This document shows positions 20,601 through 20,894 of a stretch of 20,894 nt of DNA, in pieces. This DNA comes from Stagonosporopsis chrysanthemi (Eukaryota; Ascomycota; Dothideomycetes; Pleosporales; Didymellaceae): assembly GCA_022560025.1 (NCBI GenBank), contig JAFISE010000325.1, positions 1-20,894 on the forward strand. The letters run 5' to 3'. Both the position numbers and the translations under genes were made by a program. The notes below the pieces were generated by a model that was not told the DNA's origin, made no database searches, and was given only the letters and a program-made list of their open reading frames with translations. The stretch's first letter is position 1, and each line of letters begins with the position of its first letter.

Positions 20601-20894
20601 TAACAAGGATAGATTTCTAAGACTATTATAACAGCTTAACTTAATTATATAAGTTTAGAAAGAACAATATATACTAACTTAAGTACTAGATAAATTATAA
20701 ACAAAGATTATAGAAGATTACTATAATAATATGCTTTATAGACACCTAGGAATTATATACACTATAGAACTTATTAGATAATACTATAAGTTCTCTAATA
20801 TAAAAGACAAGGTTACTAAGTATATTAAGAACTATATTACTTGCTAATAGAATAAGTATAGTATATATATAAAATATAAAGAAATATAAGTAAT
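17641..20894 (+). pseudogene. Ty3/Gypsy pol: protease, reverse transcriptase, RNase H, integrase start; runs off window
   Basis: Domains in order in one frame, offset from gag by two bases. The protease active site is VIVDLG at about 18700-18714 (DSG expected). The reverse transcriptase has CINFRKLNNITIKN near 19460, FTVLDLKRAYNLI near 19558, MLFSLTNAL near 19670 (FGLTNAP expected), and the catalytic box YLDN at 19756-19767 (YLDD expected). RNase H has ETNTLDLALR from 20197, EQYNVHNKELLAIVLALE near 20300 and YIDYKNL..FTTTK near 20400. The integrase zinc-binding region, RHLG...NYITC, is near 20740-20850. The motifs checked keep the same frame over about 2 kb despite very many TAA/TAG stops. 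The 17641-18600 part is weakly conserved, with Cys-containing segments. The element is inactive and its 3' LTR lies beyond the window. Confidence 0.88.

Larger units (their letters stand above)
14236..20894. other. RIP-saturated AT-rich block
   Basis: By reading every line I found no TCA or CCA and no TGA or TGG after position 14235, and only one CGA/CGG/TCG/CCG (CGA at 15777-15779). ACA, GCA, TGT, TGC, ACG and GCG remain frequent. This is C-to-T change in a pyrimidine-C-purine context on both strands, taken to completion. RIP of duplicated DNA in ascomycetes favours CpA and is the obvious process. The left edge falls inside the Copia element, about 130 bp from its LTR. Confidence 0.85.

Noticed and set aside
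1..20894. Telomeric repeats, CRISPR arrays, tyrosine-recombinase 'captain' of a Starship element
   Set aside because: No TTAGGG/CCCTAA tract, no spaced direct-repeat array and no recognisable DUF3435-type recombinase frame were seen.

Overview
The window looks like nuclear DNA of a filamentous ascomycete, most likely a dothideomycete-like genome with a two-compartment structure. This rests on three things: short (47-54 nt) GT..AG introns with CTAAC/CTGAC branch points, LTR retrotransposons of the Ty1/Copia and Ty3/Gypsy classes, and very heavy repeat-induced-point-mutation (RIP)-type damage in one block. The taxonomic call is inference; no marker gene fixes the species.

Positions 1 to about 14,105 are GC-balanced and gene-poor. 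They hold three copies of one 136-bp LTR: a partial copy at the left edge in plus orientation, and full copies at 7613-7748 and 13970-14105 in minus orientation. They also hold two spliced gene models of unknown function. One is a three-exon gene at 5100-5802 encoding 198 aa with a nuclear-localisation-like basic patch. The other is a two-exon gene at 10631-9973 on the minus strand encoding 203 aa. Between them lies a broken cysteine-rich gene (9366-7866, minus) resembling the C-terminal tail of fungal RecQ-type, often subtelomeric, helicases. It has two in-frame stops and a terminal frameshift. The rest of this half (97-5099, 6502-7612, 10.7-13.97 kb) has only short or overlapping ORFs that I could not assign.

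Positions 14,106 to 20,894 are visibly AT-rich and consist of two dead retrotransposons lying head to head. The minus-strand Ty1/Copia element is represented by its 3' part: reverse transcriptase, RNase H tail, polypurine tract and 3' LTR. The plus-strand Ty3/Gypsy element runs from gag at 16553 through protease, reverse transcriptase and RNase H into the integrase zinc-binding region at the window edge. Both keep long reading frames with essentially only substitutions and many TAA/TAG stops.

The most striking signal is the mutation spectrum. From 14,236 to the end (about 6.66 kb) I find no TCA, CCA, TGA or TGG, while ACA, GCA, TGT and TGC stay common. This looks like RIP driven to exhaustion in a pyrimidine-C-purine context. 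It explains the inactivated catalytic residues seen in both elements. I found no tRNA, rRNA, CRISPR, telomeric repeat or intact mobile element.
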